64,000 bases of DNA from Clostridium isatidis (GTDB taxonomy: Bacteria; Bacillota; Clostridia; Clostridiales; Clostridiaceae), in contig NZ_CP016786.1 in NCBI RefSeq assembly GCF_002285495.1, positions 2,308,001-2,372,000 of the forward strand. The letters are read 5' to 3'. The position numbers and the translations under genes are program-made. Shown piece after piece: positions 16,919-25,535 of the stretch (position 1 is the stretch's first letter; each line of letters opens with the position of its first letter). The notes beneath the pieces were generated by a model. That model searched no databases. It worked only from the letters and a program-made list of their open reading frames with translations, and was not told where the DNA came from.

Positions 16919-18226
16919 TTATTTTATTAAATCAAATTTGCTTGAAATAAATCCATATAAAGTCCAGCCGGCAAAAGTAAATAGGGCTCCACCCATAATA
17001 GCTTCATAACCAGAAGAATATAAGGCATATAAGCTAAAGATTGATGCTATAAAAGCTATTATATTAGTTACTCTTCTCTTATTATCTTGAACTTTTCCAT
17101 TCCTTAAAATTACATCTACTGCAGCCATTGATAATAAATATGGAACTATATTTGTAACTACGGATAAATTTACAAGAATATCAAACTGCTTTGATAGGGT
17201 TGGGCTGATTGTCATTAATGCTAGTAATGACTGAACTATTGTAATAATAATCATACCTACAACTGGTGCATTGTCTCTTGTTAATTTGCTGAATATTTTA
17301 GGAAAATATCCTTCTAGGGCTGAACTTCTAAATACTTCAGCTATAGTAAACTGCCATCCTAAAAGTGATCCAAAACAGGATATAACCATAAGGCCCATAA
17401 CAATTCTTCCTGCTGCAGGATTAAATATAGTTGAAAAAACTAAACCAAAAGGAGCATTAGAATTTAATAAATCAGCATTTGGTATAATACCTGCAATAAT
17501 ATTTGTTGCCAAAATATATATTATTGCTGCACCAACAGTTCCACCTAAGCAGGCAATAGGAACATTCTTCTTTGGGTTTTCAACTGCCCCCATATTAGCA
17601 GAAGCAGATTCCAAGCCCAAAAAGCACCATAAGGTTATTGATATTGATTCGCTTATTCCTTCAAAAAAAGCTAAATTATTTGGATTCCATGATTGCGCAT
17701 ATAAATCTTTACTAAACCAAAACCAGCCAACAACACAAAGTACCAAAATTGGAGCAATTACTCCCCAAACAGTAAAGGAACCAATTCTTCCTGTAACCTT
17801 TGCCCCTTTAAAATTAAGTACTGTAGACAACCATAAGGTTATAATTGTCCAAATCCCTACCTGCACTGGGCTAAGGCTAACACCTAAAAAGGATGTAGCA
17901 TAACCAACTGCAGTAATGGCAATAGCTATATTAGCAATTACTAAGGCAACAGCATAGGTATAGTTGGATAAAAAACTTCCTGATTTACCAAAGGAGTATT
18001 CAGCATATCCTCCCATGCCGCCAGTCTTATTGCTATACATACCACATTGTGCAAAGGAATAGGCCAATGCCATAGAGCCTAGTACCGTAACTAGCCAGGA
18101 GAGAATTGACATTGTGCCAACTCTTGCAAGCTTAGCAGGAAGCATTATAATTCCTGATCCCATCATATTTATTGCGGTGATTATTGTTAGCTGAAAAACA
18201 TTCATTTTATTTTTCCTTTTATACAT
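16919..18226 (-). CDS. APC-family antiporter, PotE/CadB-like
   Basis: The 435-residue protein has twelve predicted membrane helices and the APC/PotE opening TIITAINMMGSGIIMLPAKLA, followed by TGGMGGYAEYSFGKSG. PotE and CadB exchange an amino acid for the polyamine made from it. The gene lies 41 bp downstream of an ornithine/lysine/arginine decarboxylase, so the two probably form a decarboxylation-antiport pair giving acid resistance or energy. A GAGGAG site lies 9 bases before the ATG. Which amino acid is exchanged cannot be read from sequence alone. Confidence 0.88.
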   Translation of the reverse strand: MYKRKNKMNVFQLTIITAINMMGSGIIMLPAKLARVGTMSILSWLVTVLGSMALAYSFAQCGMYSNKTGGMGGYAEYSFGKSGSFLSNYTYAVALVIANIAIAITAVGYATSFLGVSLSPVQVGIWTIITLWLSTVLNFKGAKVTGRIGSFTVWGVIAPILVLCVVGWFWFSKDLYAQSWNPNNLAFFEGISESISITLWCFLGLESASANMGAVENPKKNVPIACLGGTVGAAIIYILATNIIAGIIPNADLLNSNAPFGLVFSTIFNPAAGRIVMGLMVISCFGSLLGWQFTIAEVFRSSALEGYFPKIFSKLTRDNAPVVGMIIITIVQSLLALMTISPTLSKQFDILVNLSVVTNIVPYLLSMAAVDVILRNGKVQDNKRRVTNIIAFIASIFSLYALYSSGYEAIMGGALFTFAGWTLYGFISSKFDLIK

Positions 18227-18266
18227 AGTACGTTACTCCTCTACTTTTATCTTTTGTAGAACTTTT

Positions 18267-20423
18267 TTATTTTTTATCCAATACATAACCATAAGCTCTT
18301 ACCAAACCATCTTCCTCTTCTAAATACACTCCATGAATTTCAGGCGCAAAACCTGGGAATTTATTAATACCATCTTGTAAGATTGTAAAATATTTTTGAG
18401 CTGCTTCACTCCATCTTTCACCTGGCGCTACACAAAATACTCCTGGTGGATATGGAAGAGCACCTTCAAGGGCTATTTCTCCTACAATTTTATCTAATGA
18501 TACTAATTTAGCATTATTTCTCTTTAGCTCTATATTAGCTTCATATGGCGTTAGAGCAACTTCTGGGAAGGAAGCTTCCCTAAATAAATCTTGCTGATAC
18601 TTCTTAGCATTATTCTCTTTATAGAAGTTATGCATTTCCTGACATAATTGCCTTATAGTATAGCCTTGATATCTACTTTCGTATTTTTCATAAAGGCTAG
18701 GTAATACTTCAAATAATGGAGCATCTTCCTCTATAAGATGTTCAAACCTAACCAGCTGTGATACTAGATTTTGCATCTTTGTTACTGTTTCTGCTGGTGT
18801 CATTAAAAATAAGATTGAATTTAAGTCATTTTTTTCTGGAATAATTGACTTTTCCCTTAAATAATTTGCTAGGATTGTAGCCGGAATACCAAAGTCTTCA
18901 TATTCTCCAGTTTCAACATTAATTCCTGGTGTTGTAAGCATAAACTTATTTGGATCTACAAAATATTGATTTTTTCCATATCCATCAAAAGAATGCCACT
19001 TTTCACCTGGCTCAAATCTGAAAAATTCTATATTATCTGCAATTTCTTCAGTATCATAATCTTCCCATCTCTTTCCTCTAACTATTGGAGGAATAAATGG
19101 TCTAACTAATGAACACTTTTCTAATATCTCTTTTCTTGCATCTATACCCATCTTAATACATTCTCTCCACAGACGCTTACCTGCTTCTCCTGACTGAATT
19201 TTAGCATTTACATCTAATGTTGAATATAGCGGATAAAAAGGACTTGTAGATGCAAACATCATATATGAATTATTAAAACGCTTGTGATCTACATAACGCT
19301 TTTGTCCCTTAATATGCTTATCCTTCTTATGTATTTGAGAAGCCTGTGAAAAGCCTGCTTGTTGCTTATGTATAGATTGAGTTACTAAGATTCCAGGATC
19401 ATTTTCATTTAAATCTAATAGCAATGGAGAGCAATCCCTCATCATTGGAATGAACTGTTCATAACCAACCCAAGCTGAATCAAAAAGAATATAGTCACAT
19501 AAATGTCCTATTCTATCAATAACTTGTCTTGCATTGTAAATTGTTCCATCATATGTACCAAGCTGAATTACTGCTAATCTAAAAGGCCTTTTTTCTTTAG
19601 CCTTATCTGGAGCAATTTTTTCTATTCTAGCTCTTAAATAATCTTCATTAAAACAATGATCATGAATTCCACCTATAAATCCAAAGGGATTTCTAGCTGT
19701 TTCTAAATATATTGGAATACCGCCAGCTCCAACTAAAGCTGCATTATAAACAGATTTATGATTATTTCTATCAAATAAAACCAAATCTCCTGGAGTAACT
19801 AAAGCATTTATTGCTACATTATTGGCAGTGCTGGTTCCATTCATTACAAAATAAGTTTTATCTGCATTATATACTCTTGCTGCGTATTTTGAAGCATCCA
19901 TTGCTGGTCCTTCGTGAATAAGTAAATCTCCCAAAGCAATATCAGCATTGCAAATATCTGAACGGAAGATATTTTCTCCATAAAAATCATAAAAAAATCT
20001 TCCTGCTGGATGTTTGCGGAAAAATTGCCCCCCTTGGTGTCCTGGGCAGTCAAATTGCAGGTTACCTTGTTCTACATAATCTGATAAAGCCTTAAAAAAC
20101 GGCGGAAGTAGGTTATCTTCATATTGTCTTGCTGCTGTTTCAATAACCCTGCTATAAAGATTCATATCAAATTCATTTCTATCAATAACTCTATAAACCA
20201 TCTTTGAAACTTCGCTGCTAAGTCTGTCTACATTCTTTAATACAACAAAGATTGGAATTCCAAATTTTGTATTATAGATCTCTTCAATTATTTCAATATC
20301 TTGATCTGTAACAACAGCAGCTGCTACATCAGTAAAATCTGTATCTTCTGGCAAAACTAATCTTCTAATTGTATTGAAATATTCTTTAGCTTCATTAGTA
20401 TAAAGAATTTTTAATCTTCTCAT
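18267..20423 (-). CDS. Orn/Lys/Arg decarboxylase, inducible PLP type
   Basis: Starting at 20423 the enzyme has 718 residues: an N-terminal wing domain, a large PLP domain and a C-terminal domain, the length of the inducible bacterial ornithine/lysine/arginine decarboxylases. The PLP lysine is in VTQSIHKQQAGFSQAS and the cofactor-phosphate region includes YFVMNGTSTANN. This ATG is preferred because AAAGGAG lies 9 bases before it, while the alternative TTG at 20459 would place that site within the gene. It makes a polyamine and CO2. The neighbouring PotE/CadB-like antiporter supports an acid-stress role. Confidence 0.9.
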   Translation of the reverse strand: MRRLKILYTNEAKEYFNTIRRLVLPEDTDFTDVAAAVVTDQDIEIIEEIYNTKFGIPIFVVLKNVDRLSSEVSKMVYRVIDRNEFDMNLYSRVIETAARQYEDNLLPPFFKALSDYVEQGNLQFDCPGHQGGQFFRKHPAGRFFYDFYGENIFRSDICNADIALGDLLIHEGPAMDASKYAARVYNADKTYFVMNGTSTANNVAINALVTPGDLVLFDRNNHKSVYNAALVGAGGIPIYLETARNPFGFIGGIHDHCFNEDYLRARIEKIAPDKAKEKRPFRLAVIQLGTYDGTIYNARQVIDRIGHLCDYILFDSAWVGYEQFIPMMRDCSPLLLDLNENDPGILVTQSIHKQQAGFSQASQIHKKDKHIKGQKRYVDHKRFNNSYMMFASTSPFYPLYSTLDVNAKIQSGEAGKRLWRECIKMGIDARKEILEKCSLVRPFIPPIVRGKRWEDYDTEEIADNIEFFRFEPGEKWHSFDGYGKNQYFVDPNKFMLTTPGINVETGEYEDFGIPATILANYLREKSIIPEKNDLNSILFLMTPAETVTKMQNLVSQLVRFEHLIEEDAPLFEVLPSLYEKYESRYQGYTIRQLCQEMHNFYKENNAKKYQQDLFREASFPEVALTPYEANIELKRNNAKLVSLDKIVGEIALEGALPYPPGVFCVAPGERWSEAAQKYFTILQDGINKFPGFAPEIHGVYLEEEDGLVRAYGYVLDKK

Positions 20424-20539
20424 CTCCAATTGCTCCTTTATAAAATAATATATCCGCAATATTATACTTTACATATCTGGAATATTATACTTTCATATTT
20501 ACTAAACTGTAAAGCAATTTTTCACATATAATTTATTTT

Positions 20540-20576
20540 TATCTTTTGCAGCATATCGCATAATATGCAAAAGATA
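20540..20576. promoter_or_regulatory. Hairpin upstream of the decarboxylase
   Basis: Perfect 11-bp arms TATCTTTTGCA and TGCAAAAGATA enclose a 15-base loop that contains a competing pair GCATAT / ATATGC. T tracts on both sides would let it act as a terminator in either direction. It sits between the DUF1858 gene terminator and the decarboxylase start. Confidence 0.55.
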
Positions 20577-20577
20577 A

Positions 20578-20616
20578 AAAAATATGATGCGGCCTAGGCA
20601 GCATCATATTTTTTTA
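20578..20616. terminator. Terminator of the DUF1858 gene
   Basis: Arms ATATGATGC and GCATCATAT with a 10-base loop are flanked by seven A and seven T. It ends minus-strand transcription from 20932 before the decarboxylase. The rest of the 239-bp gap is AT-rich without features. Confidence 0.85.
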
Positions 20617-20698
20617 CTTAATATTATTTATTTAACACCCAATATTCTTAAAATAATCTATTTCTCTTTTAAAGTAAATATATTTAATAAAATCTTAA

Positions 20699-20932
20699 TT
20701 ATTCTATTATTTCATATCCCTTTTCAATAAAAGCTTCTTTTATTTTCTCTAAAGTAATGTTCTTCTTTATAGCAGCCTTTGGAATAGTCATAACCCTTCC
20801 TGCAGTTGCTAACATTCCTGGTCTTTGTAATAAAACATCAAAACCTACACTTGCCAATATTTCACTTACTTCTGGATTTTCTTTATTTAGTTCATAAACG
20901 GATTTTTTAAAATCAATAATTTTCTTTTCCAT
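20699..20932 (-). CDS. DUF1858 domain protein
   Basis: This 77-residue protein is a single DUF1858 domain: MEKKIIDFKKSVYELNKENPEVSEILASVGF, then a conserved RPGMLATAGRVMTIPKAA. DUF1858 domains occur alone or fused to hybrid-cluster or haem-linked proteins, and are often induced under nitrosative or anaerobic stress; a molecular function is not established. It is a single gene with its own terminator. No partner is adjacent. Confidence 0.85.
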   Translation of the reverse strand: MEKKIIDFKKSVYELNKENPEVSEILASVGFDVLLQRPGMLATAGRVMTIPKAAIKKNITLEKIKEAFIEKGYEIIE

Positions 20933-21059
20933 ATTTCACAACCTTTCAGAATATTAAGATTAATTACTAATATTATACTTATATATATTTTTTATTCTGT
21001 GACTACAATCACAAAATTTCCATAGATTTAACCCTCTACTTGTTAATTAAAAAAGCACA

Positions 21060-21100
21060 TAAAAAAATGTAATAGGAAAATTCCCATTACATTTATTACT
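21060..21100 (-). terminator. Terminator of the WG-repeat gene
   Basis: AAATGTAAT (21065-21073) pairs with ATTACATTT (21086-21094), with extra GG/CC pairs inside; the minus strand then runs into seven T. Confidence 0.75.
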
Positions 21101-22895
21101 AATTAAAAGATTTATAAAAAGTTCCTTCCTTATTTATTATTCCTTCAATTTCTGTAAAAGGTATTTTAAAGGTAACAAAACCTGCTACATATGGTGCTAT
21201 TTCATATGGTGGGAAATATATATAGAGATTATTTTGATCAACATAAAAATCTTGATTTTCTTCTATCCCTTTAAAAGCACCCTCAAAAAGTATATCATAC
21301 TGAGGATCAGTAATTATCATATTTTTTATTATCTTATTTAATTCTCCAGTCCAATTTACTCCCCCCATAAATAAATCTGACAATCTATAAAACTCACCAG
21401 TTTCTAAATTGATATTCGGAGTTCTCTTGTAAGGCATACCATGGGCAGCCCCAAAAGGATAATAATATCCTGTCATATCAAGAACTAATAAATTCTTATT
21501 AAAATACTCTATTTGAAAGTCTCCATTATAGTTATATTCTAGTACATCATCTTCTGTTATTTCTAGATCTACTATTGAACCAGCCTCCATATTAGGTATA
21601 AAACAAGACATTTCTCTCAGTTTTTCATTTATATTATTTTCTACGTTTTTATTTGATAGCCCATCTACTTTAGGGAAATATACTAAATAATTATAGTTAG
21701 GTTTAAACTTAAGCTTAGTTATTGAATATTTATTATTAAGTTTAATTGTCTCGTTAGGTTTATAAACTACCTTTCCACTTGGTTTAATATAATAGGTAAT
21801 ATAATCTATATTAGCTCTTATAAGGTCATGAATACATTCTAAATTACCACTGCCCTCAACAATAGGAAGATTAGTGACTATATTCCCATTCTTATCTATA
21901 AAAAAAGTATACTTATTATCAGATGCAGAGGCCAAACCTTCTTTATAATTATCCACTGATAAATATTTAAAATTACTTAATTTATTGCCAGAAAAATCCC
22001 CTATAGCATAAATACTTGTCCAATAAGGAACGTCATCATCTAAAGGAAGACCTAAGGCTACTCTTCCCTCCCCTAATTGTTCTATCCTACTAAAAATAGG
22101 CTCATATACATATTTCCCCGTTTTATCTATTACGCCATATTTAGAATTAAATAATTGACCTGTACTTACTACTGCCACTCCATCTCTAAAGGCAGTTGCA
22201 GAGGAAAATTTTTGCTTTATTATAACTTCTCCTTGTGTATTTATATATCCTAAGGGGCTGTCTGAATCTTGAGCAAAAGTCATCAATCCTTCACCATATT
22301 GACCTACATAAAAATATTCATAAGTATTTATTATTTCTCCATCCTTATCTAATAGAGCAAATGTATTATCCTTAATCTTTACTAAGGCTACTCCATCTAT
22401 ATAATCATTAGCTTGAATATAGCTTGGGCTAACAACTTCATTTCCTTGAAGATCAATATATCCATAGATATATGAGGCACTTTCTTCATCATTAATTCCA
22501 ACAATAGCTCTTCCCTCATTATAGTTACTAACAAACGTATAAGGCTTCTTTGTTATTCTATTTCCCTCTTCATCTAAAACCCCCATAGTATTATTTAAAA
22601 TATACACAGCCCGTCCCTCTTTATAAGGGCTAATGCTATCATATATGGGATGAACCACATACTCCCCATTTTTGTCTATTATTCCTGCTTTATTATTCAC
22701 ATTAACTATAGCTATATCAAATTCATTAAAATCATAGGCATTTTGAAACTTAGGCTCTATAACAAAGTTACCTCTCTCATTTATATATCCATAAACCGGT
22801 CCTCTTAATTCATTCCTTACTGCTGGATATAAATTATTAGATTTATTATTTTGCTTTCCAATAAATCTTACTTTTCTTCTTCTCTTGACTCCCAT
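21099..22895 (-). CDS. WG-repeat protein with C-terminal DUF3298/RsiV-like domain
   Basis: The 598-residue protein begins with a basic stretch MGVKRRRKVR and no signal peptide. Residues about 30-390 hold some seven to eight WG repeats of about 45 residues, seen as GYINERGNFVIEPKF, GIIDKNGEYVVHPIYD, GYIDLQGNEVVSPSY, GYINTQGEVIIKQKF and GVIDKTGKYVYEPIF. The C-terminal about 200 residues look like DUF3298 (YYPFGAAHGMPY, then LYIYFPPYEIAPYVAG), the domain found at the C-terminus of the RsiV anti-sigma factor, which binds lysozyme. WG repeats form beta blades. No function is established and the gene stands alone. Confidence 0.82.
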   Translation of the reverse strand: MGVKRRRKVRFIGKQNNKSNNLYPAVRNELRGPVYGYINERGNFVIEPKFQNAYDFNEFDIAIVNVNNKAGIIDKNGEYVVHPIYDSISPYKEGRAVYILNNTMGVLDEEGNRITKKPYTFVSNYNEGRAIVGINDEESASYIYGYIDLQGNEVVSPSYIQANDYIDGVALVKIKDNTFALLDKDGEIINTYEYFYVGQYGEGLMTFAQDSDSPLGYINTQGEVIIKQKFSSATAFRDGVAVVSTGQLFNSKYGVIDKTGKYVYEPIFSRIEQLGEGRVALGLPLDDDVPYWTSIYAIGDFSGNKLSNFKYLSVDNYKEGLASASDNKYTFFIDKNGNIVTNLPIVEGSGNLECIHDLIRANIDYITYYIKPSGKVVYKPNETIKLNNKYSITKLKFKPNYNYLVYFPKVDGLSNKNVENNINEKLREMSCFIPNMEAGSIVDLEITEDDVLEYNYNGDFQIEYFNKNLLVLDMTGYYYPFGAAHGMPYKRTPNINLETGEFYRLSDLFMGGVNWTGELNKIIKNMIITDPQYDILFEGAFKGIEENQDFYVDQNNLYIYFPPYEIAPYVAGFVTFKIPFTEIEGIINKEGTFYKSFN

Positions 22896-23036
22896 AAAAT
22901 TACCATCCTATTTTATTAATGATAATTTATAATATTCAATTTTTGAAAGATTGTTAAATAAAAACTATATAAATTAATTATTTTACAATAATAATATATT
23001 GTTACCAAAAATTTTTAATCAAAATCTAGCATACTT

Positions 23037-23121
23037 TTGACAAATAAGCAATTATGGTTTAAAATTAACATTATGTAATACAAAGACGTAGGCATACAAG
23101 TAAATGTAAAACTGCGTCTTT
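23037..23121 (+). promoter_or_regulatory. Promoter and leader hairpin of the DAACS symporter gene
   Basis: TTGACA (23037-23042) and TAAAAT (23060-23065) are spaced 17 bp, giving a start near 23072. The leader then folds into a hairpin with arms AAAGACGTAG (23082-23091) and CTGCGTCTTT (23112-23121), one mismatch, followed by TTATC. This looks like a weak terminator in a 5' leader. I do not recognise a riboswitch class in the 20-base loop. Confidence 0.7.
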
Positions 23122-23153
23122 TATCTTATCAAAAAATCTAAAGGAGGTCTTAA

Positions 23154-24434
23154 ATGAAGAAAAGAAAATTAAAAAATTATCAATTAGTTTTTATCAGTCT
23201 TATTATAGGTTCTATTTTTGGGCTTATCTTAAGTGCAACAGGGGGTAAGGATGTTGCCTGGATTGCCTATGTAACTGATTTCTGTTCGTTCATTGGAAAA
23301 ATATTTATAAGATTAATTCGTATGATTGTTGTTCCCCTTGTATTTTTCTCTATTACATCAGCTGTCTTAGAATTAAAGGATCTTAAACAATTAAAGCGTA
23401 TCGGAATAAAAACCTTTCTATTATTTTCCGTAACTAGCGCAGTTGCAATAACTATCGGTGTAGTATTAGCCTACATTATTAAACCTGGAAAAGGTATTGT
23501 CATTGATGGAATAGCAAATGAAATAAACGTCTCTGAATTACCAAACATATATGATACATTACTAGATATAATTCCACTAAATATATTCGAATCCTTTACT
23601 AACGGATCTATGTTACAAATCATCTTCTTTTCTATAATGTTAGGAATTGCCATTATTCTTTTAGGGGAGCAGGGCAAGAAAGTCGAACAAGCCTTTAAAA
23701 CTGGTGCTAATATTATGTATAAGATTATTGATATAATTATCTTATATATACCTATCGGTGTTTTTGGTCTTATGACAGATTCTATGGCTACCTATGGTAC
23801 CTCAGTTTTAGGAACTATCTTTAAATTTATATTTACTGAATATTTAGCAGCCTTTCTTCAGATACTAATTATTTATATACCTCTGTTAATCTTTATTGCT
23901 AAGGTTAATCCTATAAAATATCTTAAAGTTGTCTTTGAATCTTGGCTTGTTGGTTTTAGTACTTGTACTTCAATGGCAGCTTTACCTGTATCAATGAAGA
24001 ATGCAAAAGAAAAACTAGGAATACCAAATGAAGTGGCAAGCTTTGTTCTTCCTTTTGGAGCAACAGCTAATATGGATGGCACAGGCATCTTCTTTGGTAT
24101 GATTGTAATTTTTGCCGCACAAGTTGCTGGTGTAGAACTTAGCCTTACGCAATTAATATCATTAGTTCTTGAAGCAACACTTTTATCTATTGGTTGTGCT
24201 GCAGTACCTCAAGTTGGTTTGGTTATTGGAACAACTATGCTTGTAAGTATGGGACTACCTGTTGAAGTAGTTGGTCTTATTACAGGTATCTATAGAATTT
24301 TAGATCAAAATCACACAGCAACAAATGTTAGTGGTGACTTGGTTGTTGCAGGCTGCGTAGCAAGCCTTGAAGGAAGCCTAGATAGAAGTTATTATGAAAA
24401 AGACAATATGGTAATTAATGAATTAGAAAATTAA
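23154..24434 (+). CDS. Dicarboxylate/amino acid:cation symporter, DAACS family
   Basis: The 426-residue protein is a sodium- or proton-coupled GltP-type transporter with eight helices and two hairpins. Family marks are STCTSMAALP (hairpin 1), PFGATANMDGTG (helix 7), AAVPQVGLVIGT (hairpin 2) and DQNHTATNVSGD (helix 8). In GltPh the helix-8 motif has Arg397, which binds the side-chain carboxylate; here that place is His. The substrate may therefore not be aspartate or glutamate. An AAGGAGGT site lies 5 bases before the ATG. It is a single gene between its own promoter and terminator. Confidence 0.9.
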   Translation: MKKRKLKNYQLVFISLIIGSIFGLILSATGGKDVAWIAYVTDFCSFIGKIFIRLIRMIVVPLVFFSITSAVLELKDLKQLKRIGIKTFLLFSVTSAVAITIGVVLAYIIKPGKGIVIDGIANEINVSELPNIYDTLLDIIPLNIFESFTNGSMLQIIFFSIMLGIAIILLGEQGKKVEQAFKTGANIMYKIIDIIILYIPIGVFGLMTDSMATYGTSVLGTIFKFIFTEYLAAFLQILIIYIPLLIFIAKVNPIKYLKVVFESWLVGFSTCTSMAALPVSMKNAKEKLGIPNEVASFVLPFGATANMDGTGIFFGMIVIFAAQVAGVELSLTQLISLVLEATLLSIGCAAVPQVGLVIGTTMLVSMGLPVEVVGLITGIYRILDQNHTATNVSGDLVVAGCVASLEGSLDRSYYEKDNMVINELEN

Positions 24435-24438
24435 CAAT

Positions 24439-24465
24439 AAGGGGATTGTCACGGACAATCCCCTT
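24439..24465. terminator. Bidirectional terminator between symporter gene and dhaM
   Basis: A perfect 12-bp stem AAGGGGATTGTC / GACAATCCCCTT with a 3-base loop lies 4 bp after the symporter stop and 7 bp from the end of dhaM. Confidence 0.85.
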
Positions 24466-24472
24466 AAAATAT

Positions 24473-24862
24473 TTACATTATTTTTCCCATTGCCATATTT
24501 TTTAAGTTATCCTTTATCTCTTTTAGATTTCTTCCCACTGTACATTCAACAGAAGCAGAAATTGCTCCTTCAACTAGTGGAAGGTCTATAATTTCTACCT
24601 TAGCTCTCATTTCTTCAGGAAGCATTTCTAGAGCTATTTCAGTATTCATAAATGCACTTCCTAAATCAAATAATATAAGCACTCCATCATCAGAATAAAC
24701 CTTTTCTATAGCAGAAATTATTTTTTCTATGTCTGTTCCCAAACGTCCATCACAAGTTCCGCCAGCTGCCTCAATGGAAACCTCTGGCGCCATTTGCTTA
24801 GCAAGTTCCTTAACCCCTTCTGCTATCTTTTGACTATGTGATACAATTACCATGCTAACCAT
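24473..24862 (-). CDS. dhaM: Dihydroxyacetone kinase phosphotransfer subunit DhaM
   Basis: This 129-residue protein is a single EIIA-like domain. His9 in MVIVSHSQKIAEG is the expected phosphorylation site, and GTDIEKIISAIEKV and GVLILFDLGSAFMNTEIALE are DhaM features. It takes phosphate from HPr and passes it to the ADP bound to DhaL. The short single-domain form is like that of Lactococcus, unlike the multidomain DhaM of Escherichia coli. It is the last gene of dhaKLM. Confidence 0.93.
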   Translation of the reverse strand: MVSMVIVSHSQKIAEGVKELAKQMAPEVSIEAAGGTCDGRLGTDIEKIISAIEKVYSDDGVLILFDLGSAFMNTEIALEMLPEEMRAKVEIIDLPLVEGAISASVECTVGRNLKEIKDNLKNMAMGKIM

Positions 24863-24886
24863 AAGACTATCCCTTCTAAAAATTAA

Positions 24887-25513
24887 TTATATTTCCTTGT
24901 ATATGGTATCTAATATCAAATAACTAGATGTTGCTCCAGGATCTTGATGTCCAATACTTCTCTCACCTAAGTAACTTGCTCTTCCCTTTGTAGCCGCAAT
25001 AGTTTTAGTGTATTCAACTCCTTCTCTAGCGGCTTCCTTTGCCTTATAAAGACATTCCTTACTGCTTAATCCTTCTTCTATAGCCTTTGACAAGACATTT
25101 AAGGCTGGTTCTAAAGCATCTATCATAGTTTTTTCTCCAGCTTGTCCTTTTCCTCTCATTTTTATACCTTTCAAGGCTTCTTCCAAGATATTTTTAAAAT
25201 CCTTAATATCTATTTCTTCTTTTCCATTTACAGCCATAGCTGCCTTCATAAAAGCTGTTCCATATAGGGGACCTGATGCTCCTCCAACATTGCTAACAAG
25301 AGCCATACCAGTAATTTTTAATATGTCGCCTATATTTTTCCCTTCATTATCTCTTAACTTTTCTCTTACTGCAAACAAACCCTTACTCATATTTATGCCA
25401 TGGTCTCCATCACCTATAGCTGCATCTAATTCTGATAAAAATGCCTTATTATTATCAATTACATCAGCAATTTTATTTAATATCTCTATAACTTTTTTCC
25501 CATTTATACTCAT
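24887..25513 (-). CDS. dhaL: Dihydroxyacetone kinase ADP-binding subunit DhaL
   Basis: The 208-residue protein carries the metal- and nucleotide-binding motif LDAAIGDGDHGINMSKG near residue 27, then SNVGGASGPLYGTAF and GQAGEKTMIDALEPA, ending with GRASYLGERSIGHQDPGA as in all DhaL proteins. It holds ADP as a cofactor that DhaM rephosphorylates, and it phosphorylates dihydroxyacetone bound to DhaK. Gaps of 22 and 24 bp to its neighbours indicate one operon. Confidence 0.95.
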   Translation of the reverse strand: MSINGKKVIEILNKIADVIDNNKAFLSELDAAIGDGDHGINMSKGLFAVREKLRDNEGKNIGDILKITGMALVSNVGGASGPLYGTAFMKAAMAVNGKEEIDIKDFKNILEEALKGIKMRGKGQAGEKTMIDALEPALNVLSKAIEEGLSSKECLYKAKEAAREGVEYTKTIAATKGRASYLGERSIGHQDPGATSSYLILDTIYKEI

Positions 25514-25535
25514 AATATTCCTCTTTTCTAATGTA

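Noticed and set aside
17271..17903. Long open frame antisense to the PotE-like permease
   Set aside because: Its codons mirror the membrane helices of the real gene, it has no family features or ribosome binding site, and the minus-strand gene is certain.
23082..23121. Known riboswitch before the DAACS gene
   Set aside because: The loop lacks conserved motifs of c-di-GMP, preQ1, glycine or lysine riboswitches as I know them; only a simple hairpin is supported.
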